DNA of 64,000 nucleotides, from NCBI RefSeq assembly GCF_018069705.1, contig NZ_CP072943.1:1517453-1581452 (forward strand), written 5' to 3'. The notes below the pieces were generated by a model. The model saw nothing but the letters and a program-made list of their open reading frames with translations, did not search any database and had not been told where the DNA came from. Below are positions 44,682 through 52,444 of the stretch, piece by piece. Position numbers and translations under genes: made by a program. Position 1 is the first letter of the stretch, and the number at the start of each line of letters is the position of its first letter. Source of the stretch: Aminithiophilus ramosus (GTDB lineage Bacteria; Synergistota; Synergistia; Synergistales; Aminithiophilaceae).

Positions 44682-46550
44682 TCAAGGTTCGGAGGTTTCC
44701 TGCGACTCGAAGGGAGCATGATCCTGCTGTTCCTCGATGGTACCAGGAGTGCTGGCGCCGACACCGTCGCTCTCTTTGCGGAATTCCTCCTCGACTTCTT
44801 CCCGTCTTTTCCGCTCAGGCGCCGCGTCGCGGGTCACATAAGTCGTATTGGAGGGGAAGGCGAAAGCCGTTCCCGCCTGATCGACGATTTCTCCGATGCG
44901 AAAGAGAATGTCCTCCTGGACGGCCAGAAAAACGTCCAAGTCGCTGGTTGCGATGTAGGCCCTGACCGAAATGTCGAGAGAGTAAGCGTTGAATCCGACG
45001 AAGCGGACCCGCGCCTCAGGGAAATCGTGCACTTCGGGGTGGGCCAGAAGCATCTCCCGCAATCTCGCCAGAACCCAACGGAGCTGATCCAAGGTGGTCT
45101 CATAACGGAGTCCCAATGTCGTCTCGAGGAGGATATAGTCACGGCGGCTGACATTGACCAGCTGGAGTTGAGAGAACTCGGCATTGGGAATGGAAGTGAC
45201 CGTCCGGTCCAGTCCCTGGATCCGGGTGGAACGAAGGCCGATCTCGACGACGGTTCCCGACGTGCCGCCGAAACGGCAGAAATCGCCCACTCGGACAGGA
45301 CGGTCGGCGAAGAGAGTGAGGCCGCCTATGACATTCTCCACCGTCGGCTTTGCCGCCAGGGAAAGAGCCAGGCCGACGACACCGAGACCGGTAATGACGG
45401 GAACGATGGAGACGCCAAGCTGACCGGCGCCGTAGAAGAAGAGGGAGAGGGAGAGAAAGATCCCGATCAGGTTGGCCATCGTCCGGACCATGCTGCCGTC
45501 GATCCCCCGGGAATCGATCCGTGGAGAGAGGACGAAAAGTTCAGCCAAGAAATTGCAGCCCTGAAAGACCAGGCAGGCCCAGAAAAGAAGGCGCAGCCCC
45601 ACAAGAAATCCCACGACGACGAGAAGAGCTCGTCCCGTAATGTTGACGACGTCGTCGATGACATAAGCCGCTGCAGTGAGAATGCCTACGGCCAGAAGCA
45701 TAAAAAGGATACGGAGAGCTCTTTGCCTCAAGGCGGCAGCCTTCCCCCTCATTTTAGCGCGGTAAAGACCTCCGGCAAAAATGATGGCTTTGACGGTCAC
45801 TAAAAGGGTCAGAAACAGGGCAAGCCACTGCCAGATCGTCTGGTCCCAGATCTCGCGCACAAGCCAGGAGGGTAACTCGGAAAAGCGCACCAAACTCAGG
45901 AGCCAACGGGGAGGAAGGAGGTTCCCGGGTGAAAGGCTGTACCACTCGAAGAAGCCGCCGATGACGCCGGGCCTGTAGGGAAGGTGGCGGACGCGGCCAT
46001 AAAACGTCTCCAGCTGAGCAACCGTTTCGGCGGAGAAAAGGAACTGCCCCTCACGATCTCCGTTGTCGACGCGCCTGATGGTAATCTCTGTCTTGGGGAT
46101 GCGCCATTGGCGCATCGATTCATGGGAAGACTCGGTTTGGACCGCCTCGTCACCCGGAATATCTTCCCAGTCAGGCAGGGCGATGCGATCGAGAATCTCT
46201 TTGAGGAGCAGCACCGCCTCGCGACTGACATCGGCACGATAAACGACAGGAATCTGGGACGTATCGAGGCATTGGACAGCCCGGCGAAAGTGGGCAATGC
46301 CCGCATCAATCAAGGGTCGAGCCTCTGAAGGATGGTTGAGACGATTTCCGGAGAGATCGCTGACAAGAATGGCTTGGTTGAGGTATTTCCACGCTTGGTT
46401 GACGTTTTCGATGAAAGATATCATCGTTGCCCTCGGGCTGGATGTATCGGCAGGCTGAAGAGGATTTTGCCACGAATATTCAATCTGCAGAGCATGTGAA
46501 GGCGAGGCCAGAAACATAAGAAAACAAAGAGAGAGCGTTATCTTTTTCAA
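44682..46550 (-). CDS. MscS-family mechanosensitive channel
   Basis: 622 residues. The TTG start at 46550 is favoured over ATG 46568 because AAGGGAG lies eight bases before it and a clean signal peptide results (KKITLSLCFLMFLASPSHA). A periplasmic region (about 20-215) is followed by about five membrane helices. The MscS core comes next, with pore helix PVITGLGVVGLALSLAAKPTVENVIGG (positions about 380-406) and beta domain FADRPVRVGDFCRFGGTSGTV, and the C-terminus is acidic. Larger than E. coli MscS (286), so it belongs to the extended class. It sits between two tRNA operons. Confidence 0.92.
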   Translation of the reverse strand: MKKITLSLCFLMFLASPSHALQIEYSWQNPLQPADTSSPRATMISFIENVNQAWKYLNQAILVSDLSGNRLNHPSEARPLIDAGIAHFRRAVQCLDTSQIPVVYRADVSREAVLLLKEILDRIALPDWEDIPGDEAVQTESSHESMRQWRIPKTEITIRRVDNGDREGQFLFSAETVAQLETFYGRVRHLPYRPGVIGGFFEWYSLSPGNLLPPRWLLSLVRFSELPSWLVREIWDQTIWQWLALFLTLLVTVKAIIFAGGLYRAKMRGKAAALRQRALRILFMLLAVGILTAAAYVIDDVVNITGRALLVVVGFLVGLRLLFWACLVFQGCNFLAELFVLSPRIDSRGIDGSMVRTMANLIGIFLSLSLFFYGAGQLGVSIVPVITGLGVVGLALSLAAKPTVENVIGGLTLFADRPVRVGDFCRFGGTSGTVVEIGLRSTRIQGLDRTVTSIPNAEFSQLQLVNVSRRDYILLETTLGLRYETTLDQLRWVLARLREMLLAHPEVHDFPEARVRFVGFNAYSLDISVRAYIATSDLDVFLAVQEDILFRIGEIVDQAGTAFAFPSNTTYVTRDAAPERKRREEVEEEFRKESDGVGASTPGTIEEQQDHAPFESQETSEP

Positions 46551-46591
46551 ACGAACTTCTCCCTTCATAAATAAGGAATATTTTAAAAGAC

Positions 46592-46623
46592 AAAAAGGAG
46601 AGGTCTCCCCAACGGAGCCTCTC
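46592..46623 (-). terminator. Second terminator after the five-tRNA operon
   Basis: GGAGAGG and CCTCTC arms with inner pairs, followed on the minus strand by CTTTTTGTC. It stands in tandem with the hairpin at 46634-46680, upstream of the mscS start. Confidence 0.65.
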
Positions 46624-46633
46624 GTCTCTTCAA

Positions 46634-46680
46634 CAAAACGAGCCTAAAAGAGCGAACAAGTGACGCCTCTTCTAGGCTCG
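46634..46680 (-). terminator. Terminator of the five-tRNA operon
   Basis: CGAGCCTAAAAGAG pairs with CTCTTCTAGGCTCG with one mismatch, followed by TTTTGTTG on the minus strand. It begins ten bases after tRNA-Lys copy 2. Confidence 0.75.
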
Positions 46681-46689
46681 CGCTAAAAA

Positions 46690-46765
46690 TGGTGGACCAT
46701 ACAGGACTCGAACCTGTAACACCCTGATTAAGAGTCAGGTGCTCTACCAATTGAGCTAATGGTCC
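46690..46765 (-). tRNA. tRNA-Lys (anticodon CTT), copy 2
   Basis: 76 bases with encoded CCA, identical base for base to copy 1. Last gene of the Pro-Gly-Arg-His-Lys tRNA operon. Confidence 0.96.
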
Positions 46766-46801
46766 ACATCTAAACGGAACGGAACGACGTCCGCTATTTA
46801 C

Positions 46802-46879
46802 TGGGGTGAGCGAGGGGACTTGAACCCCCAACCCCTGGAACCACAATCCAGTGCTCTGACCAGTTGAGCTACGCCCACC
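46802..46879 (-). tRNA. tRNA-His (anticodon GTG)
   Basis: 78 bases counting the extra 5' G (position -1) opposite C73, the hallmark of tRNA-His. Acceptor GTGGGCG/CGCTCAC, anticodon stem CTGGA/TCCAG with loop TTGTGGT, encoded CCA. Confidence 0.95.
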
Positions 46880-46909
46880 ACTTTCAACGTTTGGAACTCC
46901 GTAATTATC

Positions 46910-46986
<77 letters not shown>

Positions 46987-46997
46987 TTCTCAAACTT

Positions 46998-47074
46998 TGG
47001 AGCGGGAAACGGGATTCGAACCCGCGACCTACGGCTTGGAAGGCCGTCGCTCTAGCCAGCTGAGCTATTCCCGC
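46998..47074 (-). tRNA. tRNA-Gly (anticodon TCC)
   Basis: 77 bases. Acceptor GCGGGAA/TTCCCGC, anticodon stem ACGGC/GCCGT with loop CTTCCAA, encoded CCA. The discriminator base is U, usual for bacterial tRNA-Gly. Confidence 0.95.
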
Positions 47075-47090
47075 ACATCAACTCGTATTT

Positions 47091-47168
47091 TGGTCGGGGC
47101 GAAAGGATTCGAACCTTCGACCCCCTGCTCCCAAAGCAGGTGCGCTAACCTGACTGCGCTACGCCCCG
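47091..47168 (-). tRNA. tRNA-Pro (anticodon TGG)
   Basis: 78 bases. Acceptor CGGGGCG/CGCCCCG, anticodon stem CCTGC/GCAGG with loop TTTGGGA, encoded CCA. First gene of the operon. Confidence 0.95.
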
Positions 47169-47226
47169 AAAAACCGGCCGGACACGCCGTAGCTAGGCTT
47201 CACCACGCCCCTTACGGTACCGGGAA

Positions 47227-47255
47227 ATGATACAGCAGAGGGAGAGAGCCGTCAA
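47227..47255 (-). promoter_or_regulatory. Promoter of the five-tRNA operon
   Basis: -35 TTGACG (47250-47255), 17-base spacer, -10 TATCAT (47227-47232) on the minus strand, about 60 bases before tRNA-Pro. The IS1202-like target duplication starts at the outermost base of the -35 box. Confidence 0.8.
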
Positions 47256-47274
47256 GTAAATTCATCGACCATCT
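47255..47274. repeat. Left target-site duplication of IS1202-like element
   Basis: Twenty-base direct repeat (AGTAAATTCATCGACCATCT) identical to 48792-48811. Its length fits the unusually long duplications (over 20 bases) known for the IS1202 group. Confidence 0.85.
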
Positions 47275-48791
47275 GTCGCCGGACAATGGTATTGTCACTC
47301 GTGAAGAGGACAGGGAAAATGTCACTTATGACGACCAGGAGAGACCTACTCATGAAGACAAAAGAAGCAAGGCGCTTGGGGTTGGTGGAAGAGGCTGTCG
47401 CGGGCAACCTGACGGTTCAGGAGGTGGCCGATCGGCTCGGTCTGAGCCGCCGTCAGGTCTTTCGGCTCAAACGACGCTACCGGGAAGAAGGAGCGCAGGG
47501 GCTCCTGCACAAGGGACGAGGCAAACCGTCCCGGCGCAGAATCTGTCAGGAGACACGGGATTTCGTCGTCAGTCTGGCCAAGGGTCTTTACAGGGATACG
47601 AGCTGTCAGCACATGGCCGAACTCCTTGCCGAAGAGCATGATCTCGTGCTGAGCGCCAAGAGCATCGCCCGTTTCCTTCGCGCGGAGAACCTGTCCCTCG
47701 TTCATCGCCACCGGGCCCCGAAGCGGCGTTCCCGCAGGGTCCGACGGTCCCGACGAGGCGATCTGGTCCAGATGGACGCCTCTCCTTTCGATTGGTTCGA
47801 GATCGGTGAGCGTTGCACTCTCCACGGCGTGATTGACGATGCCACAGGAGAGGTCCTCGGTCTGTGGATGGCCAGGAATGAGTGCCTCTTCGGCTACTTC
47901 CGCGTGCTCCGTCAGATGCTTGATCGCCACGGCGTGCCTCGCGAGCTTTACGCCGACCGCCACACCATCTTCCTTTCTCCCAAGTCGGAAAAACTGACGA
48001 TCAAGGAGGAGCTGGAGGACTCGGCGCCTGTAACCCAGTTCGGCCGCGCTCTGGAGGCTCTCGGAACTCGCTATGTCCCTGCAGGGTCTCCCCAGGCGAA
48101 GGGGCGGATCGAAAGGCTCTGGGGAACTCTTCAGGATCGTCTCGTCGTCGCCTTCCGACGGGCCGGAGTGAAAACGATCGAAGAGGCCAACGTCCTGCTC
48201 GCCGCCTACCCGGGAGAGGTCCATAACCCGAGGTTCGCTCGTCCTCCCGCAGAGGGGGCATCTGCCTTTCTCCCTCCGCCGGACGGCCCCGCTCTCGATC
48301 TCCTCCTGACTCGCCAGACCGACCGGAAGGCCTCGGGAGACTCGACGATTTCCCTCGACGGAAAACAGTACGCCCTGATAGGCCCCCGCAGACGCCCCCT
48401 GCTTCTTGCCAGAGGACAGGCGGTCAAGGTCATCGAGAAGCTCGACGGGAAACTCCTGGCTCTTGTCCATGACGGGCTCTACGATCTCGCAGCCGTCGAC
48501 AAAGAGCCCCCTGCGACTCCCCCGCCTGTCATCGAGACGAAGACAGGCACTCCATGCAAAACGAAGAAGCAGAGGAAGCCGGCGGCAGACCATCCCTGGC
48601 GACAGAATCCCGCTCCTCCTGCCGCGGCGGTCGGCTCCGAGCAAGGGACGGGTTCCCCTCCCTAGAAGGACCTCCGCCGCGGAGGAAAGCCAAGGCGGGC
48701 TGTTGACGGGGGCGATTTCAGCCCCTCGAAAGCGACACTTTCATTGTCCCTCAGACCCTCTTTTTAGATGACATTTTTAGTGTCCCTTGAC
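47275..48791 (+). mobile_element. IS1202-like (ISNCY group) insertion sequence, 1517 bp
   Basis: Bounded by 20-base direct repeats. Imperfect terminal inverted repeats share GTC, GGACA, TGTCA and AAGAGG at matched positions over the first 35 bases (21 of 35 identical). One transposase gene fills it, and TSD, termini and gene all appear intact, which suggests a recent insertion. Confidence 0.85.
47352..48665 (+). CDS. IS1202-like (ISNCY) transposase
   Basis: 437 residues from ATG 47352, eight bases after AGGAGAG. N-terminal helix-turn-helix (LTVQEVADRLGLSRRQVFRL). A DDE catalytic core has D142 in VQMDASPFDWFE, D202 in LYADRHTIF and E254 in GRIERLWGTLQDRL. The tail, of about 60 residues, is Pro/Lys-rich. 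The D-D-E spacing and the surrounding residues fit the IS1202/ISNCY group. No frameshift or stop interrupts it. Confidence 0.9.
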   Translation: MKTKEARRLGLVEEAVAGNLTVQEVADRLGLSRRQVFRLKRRYREEGAQGLLHKGRGKPSRRRICQETRDFVVSLAKGLYRDTSCQHMAELLAEEHDLVLSAKSIARFLRAENLSLVHRHRAPKRRSRRVRRSRRGDLVQMDASPFDWFEIGERCTLHGVIDDATGEVLGLWMARNECLFGYFRVLRQMLDRHGVPRELYADRHTIFLSPKSEKLTIKEELEDSAPVTQFGRALEALGTRYVPAGSPQAKGRIERLWGTLQDRLVVAFRRAGVKTIEEANVLLAAYPGEVHNPRFARPPAEGASAFLPPPDGPALDLLLTRQTDRKASGDSTISLDGKQYALIGPRRRPLLLARGQAVKVIEKLDGKLLALVHDGLYDLAAVDKEPPATPPPVIETKTGTPCKTKKQRKPAADHPWRQNPAPPAAAVGSEQGTGSPP

Positions 48792-48811
48792 AGTAAATTC
48801 ATCGACCATCT
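48792..48811. repeat. Right target-site duplication of IS1202-like element
   Basis: Exact copy of 47255-47274. The bases just outside the IS end create a TTGACA hexamer on the plus strand, but no -10 box follows at a usable distance. Confidence 0.85.
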
Positions 48812-49071
48812 TGTCTTTGAAAGCGAAAAGGCATACCTCCGTCAAGGAGCGAGCGAAGAGGGGGAAAACGAGAAGTCCTCCATTCACGAGGTCGAACTCG
48901 AGATGAGACGGCCCATGCATTCTTGCAAATTGAGAAAGGTATCTTCATAATTGCAGACCGGATCAGCGAGTGGCCTCCTTTGAGAAGCTTGTTTGTGTGT
49001 GTTTAAAAACAACAGGTTTCTCACCTGAATCTGTCCGTTTGGAACAGCGAGGGAGCGAGTCTCAGTGATTA
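48812..49071. other. Non-coding spacer between two insertion sequences
   Basis: 260 bases with no recognisable gene, RNA or repeat. Short open frames here have no codon pattern or ribosome site worth calling. Probably the original region upstream of the tRNA promoter, or a decayed remnant. Confidence 0.5.
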
Positions 49072-49156
49072 TAGTGGACCCCGAAAACTGGACCACGAGC
49101 TAAGTTGCAGTTGAAGTCGGGCTGTATCATAGGGTCCCAGAAAGAGAGGGGACATC

Positions 49157-49441
49157 ATGGCAGCCAAGCGACAGAGGCGTTCAGCGGAGTTCAAAAGCAA
49201 AGTAGCCTTCGCTGCCCTGAAAGGGGATAAGACCCTGGCTCAATTGTCGGGTGAGTTCGAGGTTTCCGCCGTCCAGATCGGTCAGTGGAAGAAGCAGCTT
49301 CTGCAAGGGGGTCCGGAGATCTTTCAACGCAAAGGCACTCCGATGGATGTCGAGACGTCGATGGCCCCCCTCTACCAGGAGATCGGTCGGCTCAAGATGG
49401 AGCTCGACTGGCTCAAAAAAAAATCAGGCGCTGACGCTTGA
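49157..49441 (+). CDS. IS3-family OrfA
   Basis: 94 residues. Helix-turn-helix of the IS3 OrfA type (KSKVAFAALKGDKTLAQLSG, VSAVQIGQWKKQLL) followed by a leucine-zipper-like helix (MAPLYQEIGRLKMELDWL). It ends shortly after a run of nine A bases (49415-49423), where the frame change to orfB would occur. Confidence 0.9.
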   Translation: MAAKRQRRSAEFKSKVAFAALKGDKTLAQLSGEFEVSAVQIGQWKKQLLQGGPEIFQRKGTPMDVETSMAPLYQEIGRLKMELDWLKKKSGADA

Positions 49442-50288
49442 GGGAAAGCGGACCTCCATCGATCCCGAGCACCCTTCGATCAGTGTTCGTCGGCAATGTG
49501 ACCTCCTTGATCTTAACCGGTCCAGCTTCTACTACGCGAGCTCTTCCGCGACGGAGACGGCGGAGAACCTTGAAATCATGGAGCTCATCGACGGCCGGTA
49601 CACCTGCGCCCCCTCTTACGGGAGCCGCCGGATGACGGCCTGGCTGCGTCGACAGGGACAGGACGTGAACCGCAAACGGATCGGACGGCTGATGAGGCTT
49701 ATGGGGCTCGAAGGGATTGGCCCCAAACCGGGAACCAGCAAGCCTCACCCCGAACATGAGATTTATCCCTACCTGCTCCGGAACGCCGTCATCGTCAGAC
49801 CGAATCAGGTCTGGAGCACCGATGTCACCTACCTCCCGATGAGTGGCGGTTTCATGTACCTCGCGGCCGTCATCGATTGGCACAGCCGCTTCGTCCTCTC
49901 CTGGGAACTTTCCAACACCCTGGACGCAGAGTTCTGCGTCGTCGCCCTCGACAGGGCCCTTCGGCAGGGAACGCCGGAGATCTTCAACACCGACCAGGGC
50001 TGTCAGTTCACCAGTAAGGCCTTTCTGTCTCTGCTCAAGGAAAAGGAGATCCGGATCAGCATGGACGGTCGTGGCAGGGCCCTCGACAACATCTTCGTGG
50101 AACGCTTCTGGCGGACCCTCAAGTATGAGTGGCTCTACTTGAACGACTACGAGCGGGTCCGCGATCTCCGCTGCGGCCTGCGGGAGTATATGGACTTCTA
50201 CAACGACGAAAGGCTTCACTCCTCACTGAACTACAGGACACCGCGGGAGGTTCACTTTGCCGACCGGGAGGGACCGATGGCGGTCTGA
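49425..50288 (+). CDS. IS3-family OrfB (integrase-core transposase)
   Basis: About 287 residues of rve-type DDE transposase: WSTDVTYLP (first Asp), FNTDQGCQFTS (second Asp) and DNIFVERFWRTLKYEW (Glu), with the YNDERLHSSLNYRTP ending typical of the family. No ATG, GTG or TTG opens it after the overlap with orfA, so it is normally made as an OrfAB fusion. Relative to orfA it is in the +1 (-2) phase rather than the usual -1. The coordinate given is where the orfB-specific frame begins; the frame is open further upstream within orfA. Confidence 0.85.
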   Translation, partial: QALTLEGKRTSIDPEHPSISVRRQCDLLDLNRSSFYYASSSATETAENLEIMELIDGRYTCAPSYGSRRMTAWLRRQGQDVNRKRIGRLMRLMGLEGIGPKPGTSKPHPEHEIYPYLLRNAVIVRPNQVWSTDVTYLPMSGGFMYLAAVIDWHSRFVLSWELSNTLDAEFCVVALDRALRQGTPEIFNTDQGCQFTSKAFLSLLKEKEIRISMDGRGRALDNIFVERFWRTLKYEWLYLNDYERVRDLRCGLREYMDFYNDERLHSSLNYRTPREVHFADREGPMAV

Positions 50289-50377
50289 CTTTAACTAACT
50301 TCGGGCCTCAAATGGTCTTGACAATGGGGTCCACCATAGATGAGGGGGAGAGGCTCCAGTCCGTTAGGAGGGGTAAA

Positions 50378-52444
50378 GTGTTTAAGGCTATGAAACAGCT
50401 CCTGCTTGGAATCGTTCTCATCCTTGGGGCCAGTGCCCTCCTGCTTGTCTCCGATTACAGGGGGAGAGCATGGAATCGTTCGGCACGAGACGGGGAGCCC
50501 GCAGCGGCGCTGCAGGGGAAAGTTAGGGCCGGCGAAATCCTTCACCTGGCCGTGCTCAAGTGGGCGACATCGGTTACCAACGATGAGACGCATGAGGGGC
50601 TGATGGCAGGGCTGTCGGAACGGGGATTCGACGCGAAACGGGGTATCGTTTTTCATCCCTTCTCTGCAGAGGGTGATATGCCGACGGCCCTGAGCGTGGC
50701 TCAGAATGCCTGTGGAGGCGAATATGACCTGGTTCTCTCCATCAGCACACCGATGCTGCAAGTGACGGCCAGGGCCAACGAGGCAGGGAAAGTTCCTCAC
50801 GTTTTCGGAGCCGTGACCGATCCGTACGCCGCCGGCGTGGGCATCAGCGACAGCGATCACAGAGAGCATCCCGCATGGCTCGCCGGAGTGGGGACGTTCC
50901 AACCTGTCCGCGAGGCGATCGAGTTGATAGCCAGGCTTCGCCCCGAGGTCAAGCGTCTCGGGACGGTCATGAATCCCTCGGAGGCATGCTCGCAGGCCTG
51001 TTTCACTCTGGCTAAAGAGACGTGCGAAAAGAGGGGAATCATGCTTTCCCGCGTGACGGTCGACAATTCTTCGGCCGTCTATGAGGCTGCCTCTGCCCTG
51101 GCTTCGCAGGGAATAGAGGCCTTCATCATCGGAGGCGACAACACGGTCGAATCGGCCTTTGATTCGGTGATCCGGGCCGCGAACGGGGCGGGGATTCCCG
51201 TGATCGGCTATGCCTCCCCCTATGCGGAGAAGGGGGCATTGATAGGCCTGGGGGCCGATTATTTCGAGGTGGGACGTATCCAGGGACATCTGACGGCAGA
51301 CATCCTGGAGGGTTTATCTCCTGCCGATATCCCCGTTGAGAATGTCATGCCCCTGAAATGCTCCCTGAACAAAAACGTGCTGGCCAACCTGAGGGAAACC
51401 TGGATCATCCCCTCCGACGTGGAGGCCGAGGCCGCAGAGGTCATTGGCGGACAGGCGACACAAGCAGTCTCTTCCCGTCGCTCGGGAACCTTTCTTCCCG
51501 TCACTTCGGCGCGGCGATGGAAACTGCATTTTCTCAACTACGTCGATTCGACGCCCACGGAGGACACCCTGCGCGGATTCCGCGAGGTTCTGCAGGATGC
51601 GGGATGGGTCGAGGGAAAGGATTACAGCCTCTCCGTTACCAACGCCCAGGGAGACATGCCCACCCTTTCGACGATGATCGACAATGCCTTGAGCCAGAAT
51701 TCCGATCTTTTGTTGCTGACGTCAACACCGACGCTTCAGGCCGCCGTACAGAAAGTGCGTCAGGTGCCGGTCATTTTCGGCGTCGTGGCGAATCCCGTCA
51801 TTGCCGGGGCGGGACGGAGCGATGCCGATCATCTCCCTAACGTGACGGGAATCTCTTCGGCATCGGCCTACGGTGAAGGCGTTGCGGCTCTGCTTGCCTG
51901 CCTGCCCGATGCGAAGCGCGTCGGAACCCTTGTCAATCCGTCGGAGTCCAACTGCGTCTATAACCTGGAGCGGTTGACGGAGGAGCTCGCCGCTCGGGGC
52001 ATCTCCTGCCTTTCCGTTCCGGTCTCCACGCCGATGGAAATGTCCGACGCCATACGGAGCCTCCTGTCCATGGGAGTCGATGCCGTGCTGCAAGTGGCGG
52101 GGAATCTCTTCTTTTCCTCTTTCGCCCCCATTTCCAAGGCCTGCCTCGAGGCGCGAGTCCCCCTTTTCGGTTTCGACTCGGCCACGGCGACCGAGGGCGG
52201 TGCCGTTCTGGCCGTGGCACGTGACTACAGGGCCGGCGGAGAAGACATGGGCCGTCTTGCCCTGAGGATACTCCAGGGGGAGAAGCCCGCAGATCTTCCC
52301 TTCGCTCCGATAAGTAAAACGATCGTTACGATCAACGAGGCCAACGCCCGGCGGTACAACCTGACCATCCCTCTGTCCCTGCGGCAGGGGGCCCAGATCG
52401 TTTCAGACGAAGGACGAGAGGAGAGGACCGACAGTGCACATTGA
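50378..52444 (+). CDS. ABC transporter substrate-binding protein with two tandem binding domains
   Basis: 688 residues. The GTG at 50378, seven bases after AGGAGG, gives an N-terminal membrane anchor or signal (KQLLLGIVLILGASALLLVS). Two homologous ABC_sub_bind (COG2984-like) domains follow: about 54-347 and 380-672. Paired motifs show the duplication: AEGDMPTALSV/AQGDMPTLSTM, ISTPMLQ/TSTPTLQ, GTVMNPSEA/GTLVNPSES and GLSPADIPVE/EKPADLPFA. The ligand is unknown; relatives include tryptophan-type TrpX. It overlaps the next gene by 11 bases. An IS3 element lies 42 bases upstream, so the native promoter may be displaced. Confidence 0.87.
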   Translation: MFKAMKQLLLGIVLILGASALLLVSDYRGRAWNRSARDGEPAAALQGKVRAGEILHLAVLKWATSVTNDETHEGLMAGLSERGFDAKRGIVFHPFSAEGDMPTALSVAQNACGGEYDLVLSISTPMLQVTARANEAGKVPHVFGAVTDPYAAGVGISDSDHREHPAWLAGVGTFQPVREAIELIARLRPEVKRLGTVMNPSEACSQACFTLAKETCEKRGIMLSRVTVDNSSAVYEAASALASQGIEAFIIGGDNTVESAFDSVIRAANGAGIPVIGYASPYAEKGALIGLGADYFEVGRIQGHLTADILEGLSPADIPVENVMPLKCSLNKNVLANLRETWIIPSDVEAEAAEVIGGQATQAVSSRRSGTFLPVTSARRWKLHFLNYVDSTPTEDTLRGFREVLQDAGWVEGKDYSLSVTNAQGDMPTLSTMIDNALSQNSDLLLLTSTPTLQAAVQKVRQVPVIFGVVANPVIAGAGRSDADHLPNVTGISSASAYGEGVAALLACLPDAKRVGTLVNPSESNCVYNLERLTEELAARGISCLSVPVSTPMEMSDAIRSLLSMGVDAVLQVAGNLFFSSFAPISKACLEARVPLFGFDSATATEGGAVLAVARDYRAGGEDMGRLALRILQGEKPADLPFAPISKTIVTINEANARRYNLTIPLSLRQGAQIVSDEGREERTDSAH

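Larger units (their letters stand above)
49072..50336 (+). mobile_element. IS3-family insertion sequence, about 1.26 kb
   Basis: Inverted ends TAGTGGACCCC...GACCA (left) and the complement of TGGTGGACCCC...GACCA (right) match at 17 of 24 positions. It holds overlapping orfA and orfB. I could not define a clean target duplication, so the exact ends are uncertain by two or three bases. The right end lies about 40 bases before the ABC operon start. Confidence 0.8.

Noticed and set aside
48787..48792. Outward TTGACA at the right end of the IS1202-like element
   Set aside because: No -10-like hexamer at 16-18 bases, and no gene directly downstream to be driven.
48768..48950. Short open frame spanning the IS end and spacer
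   Set aside because: It begins inside the IS terminus, crosses the target duplication and has no ribosome site or family likeness.
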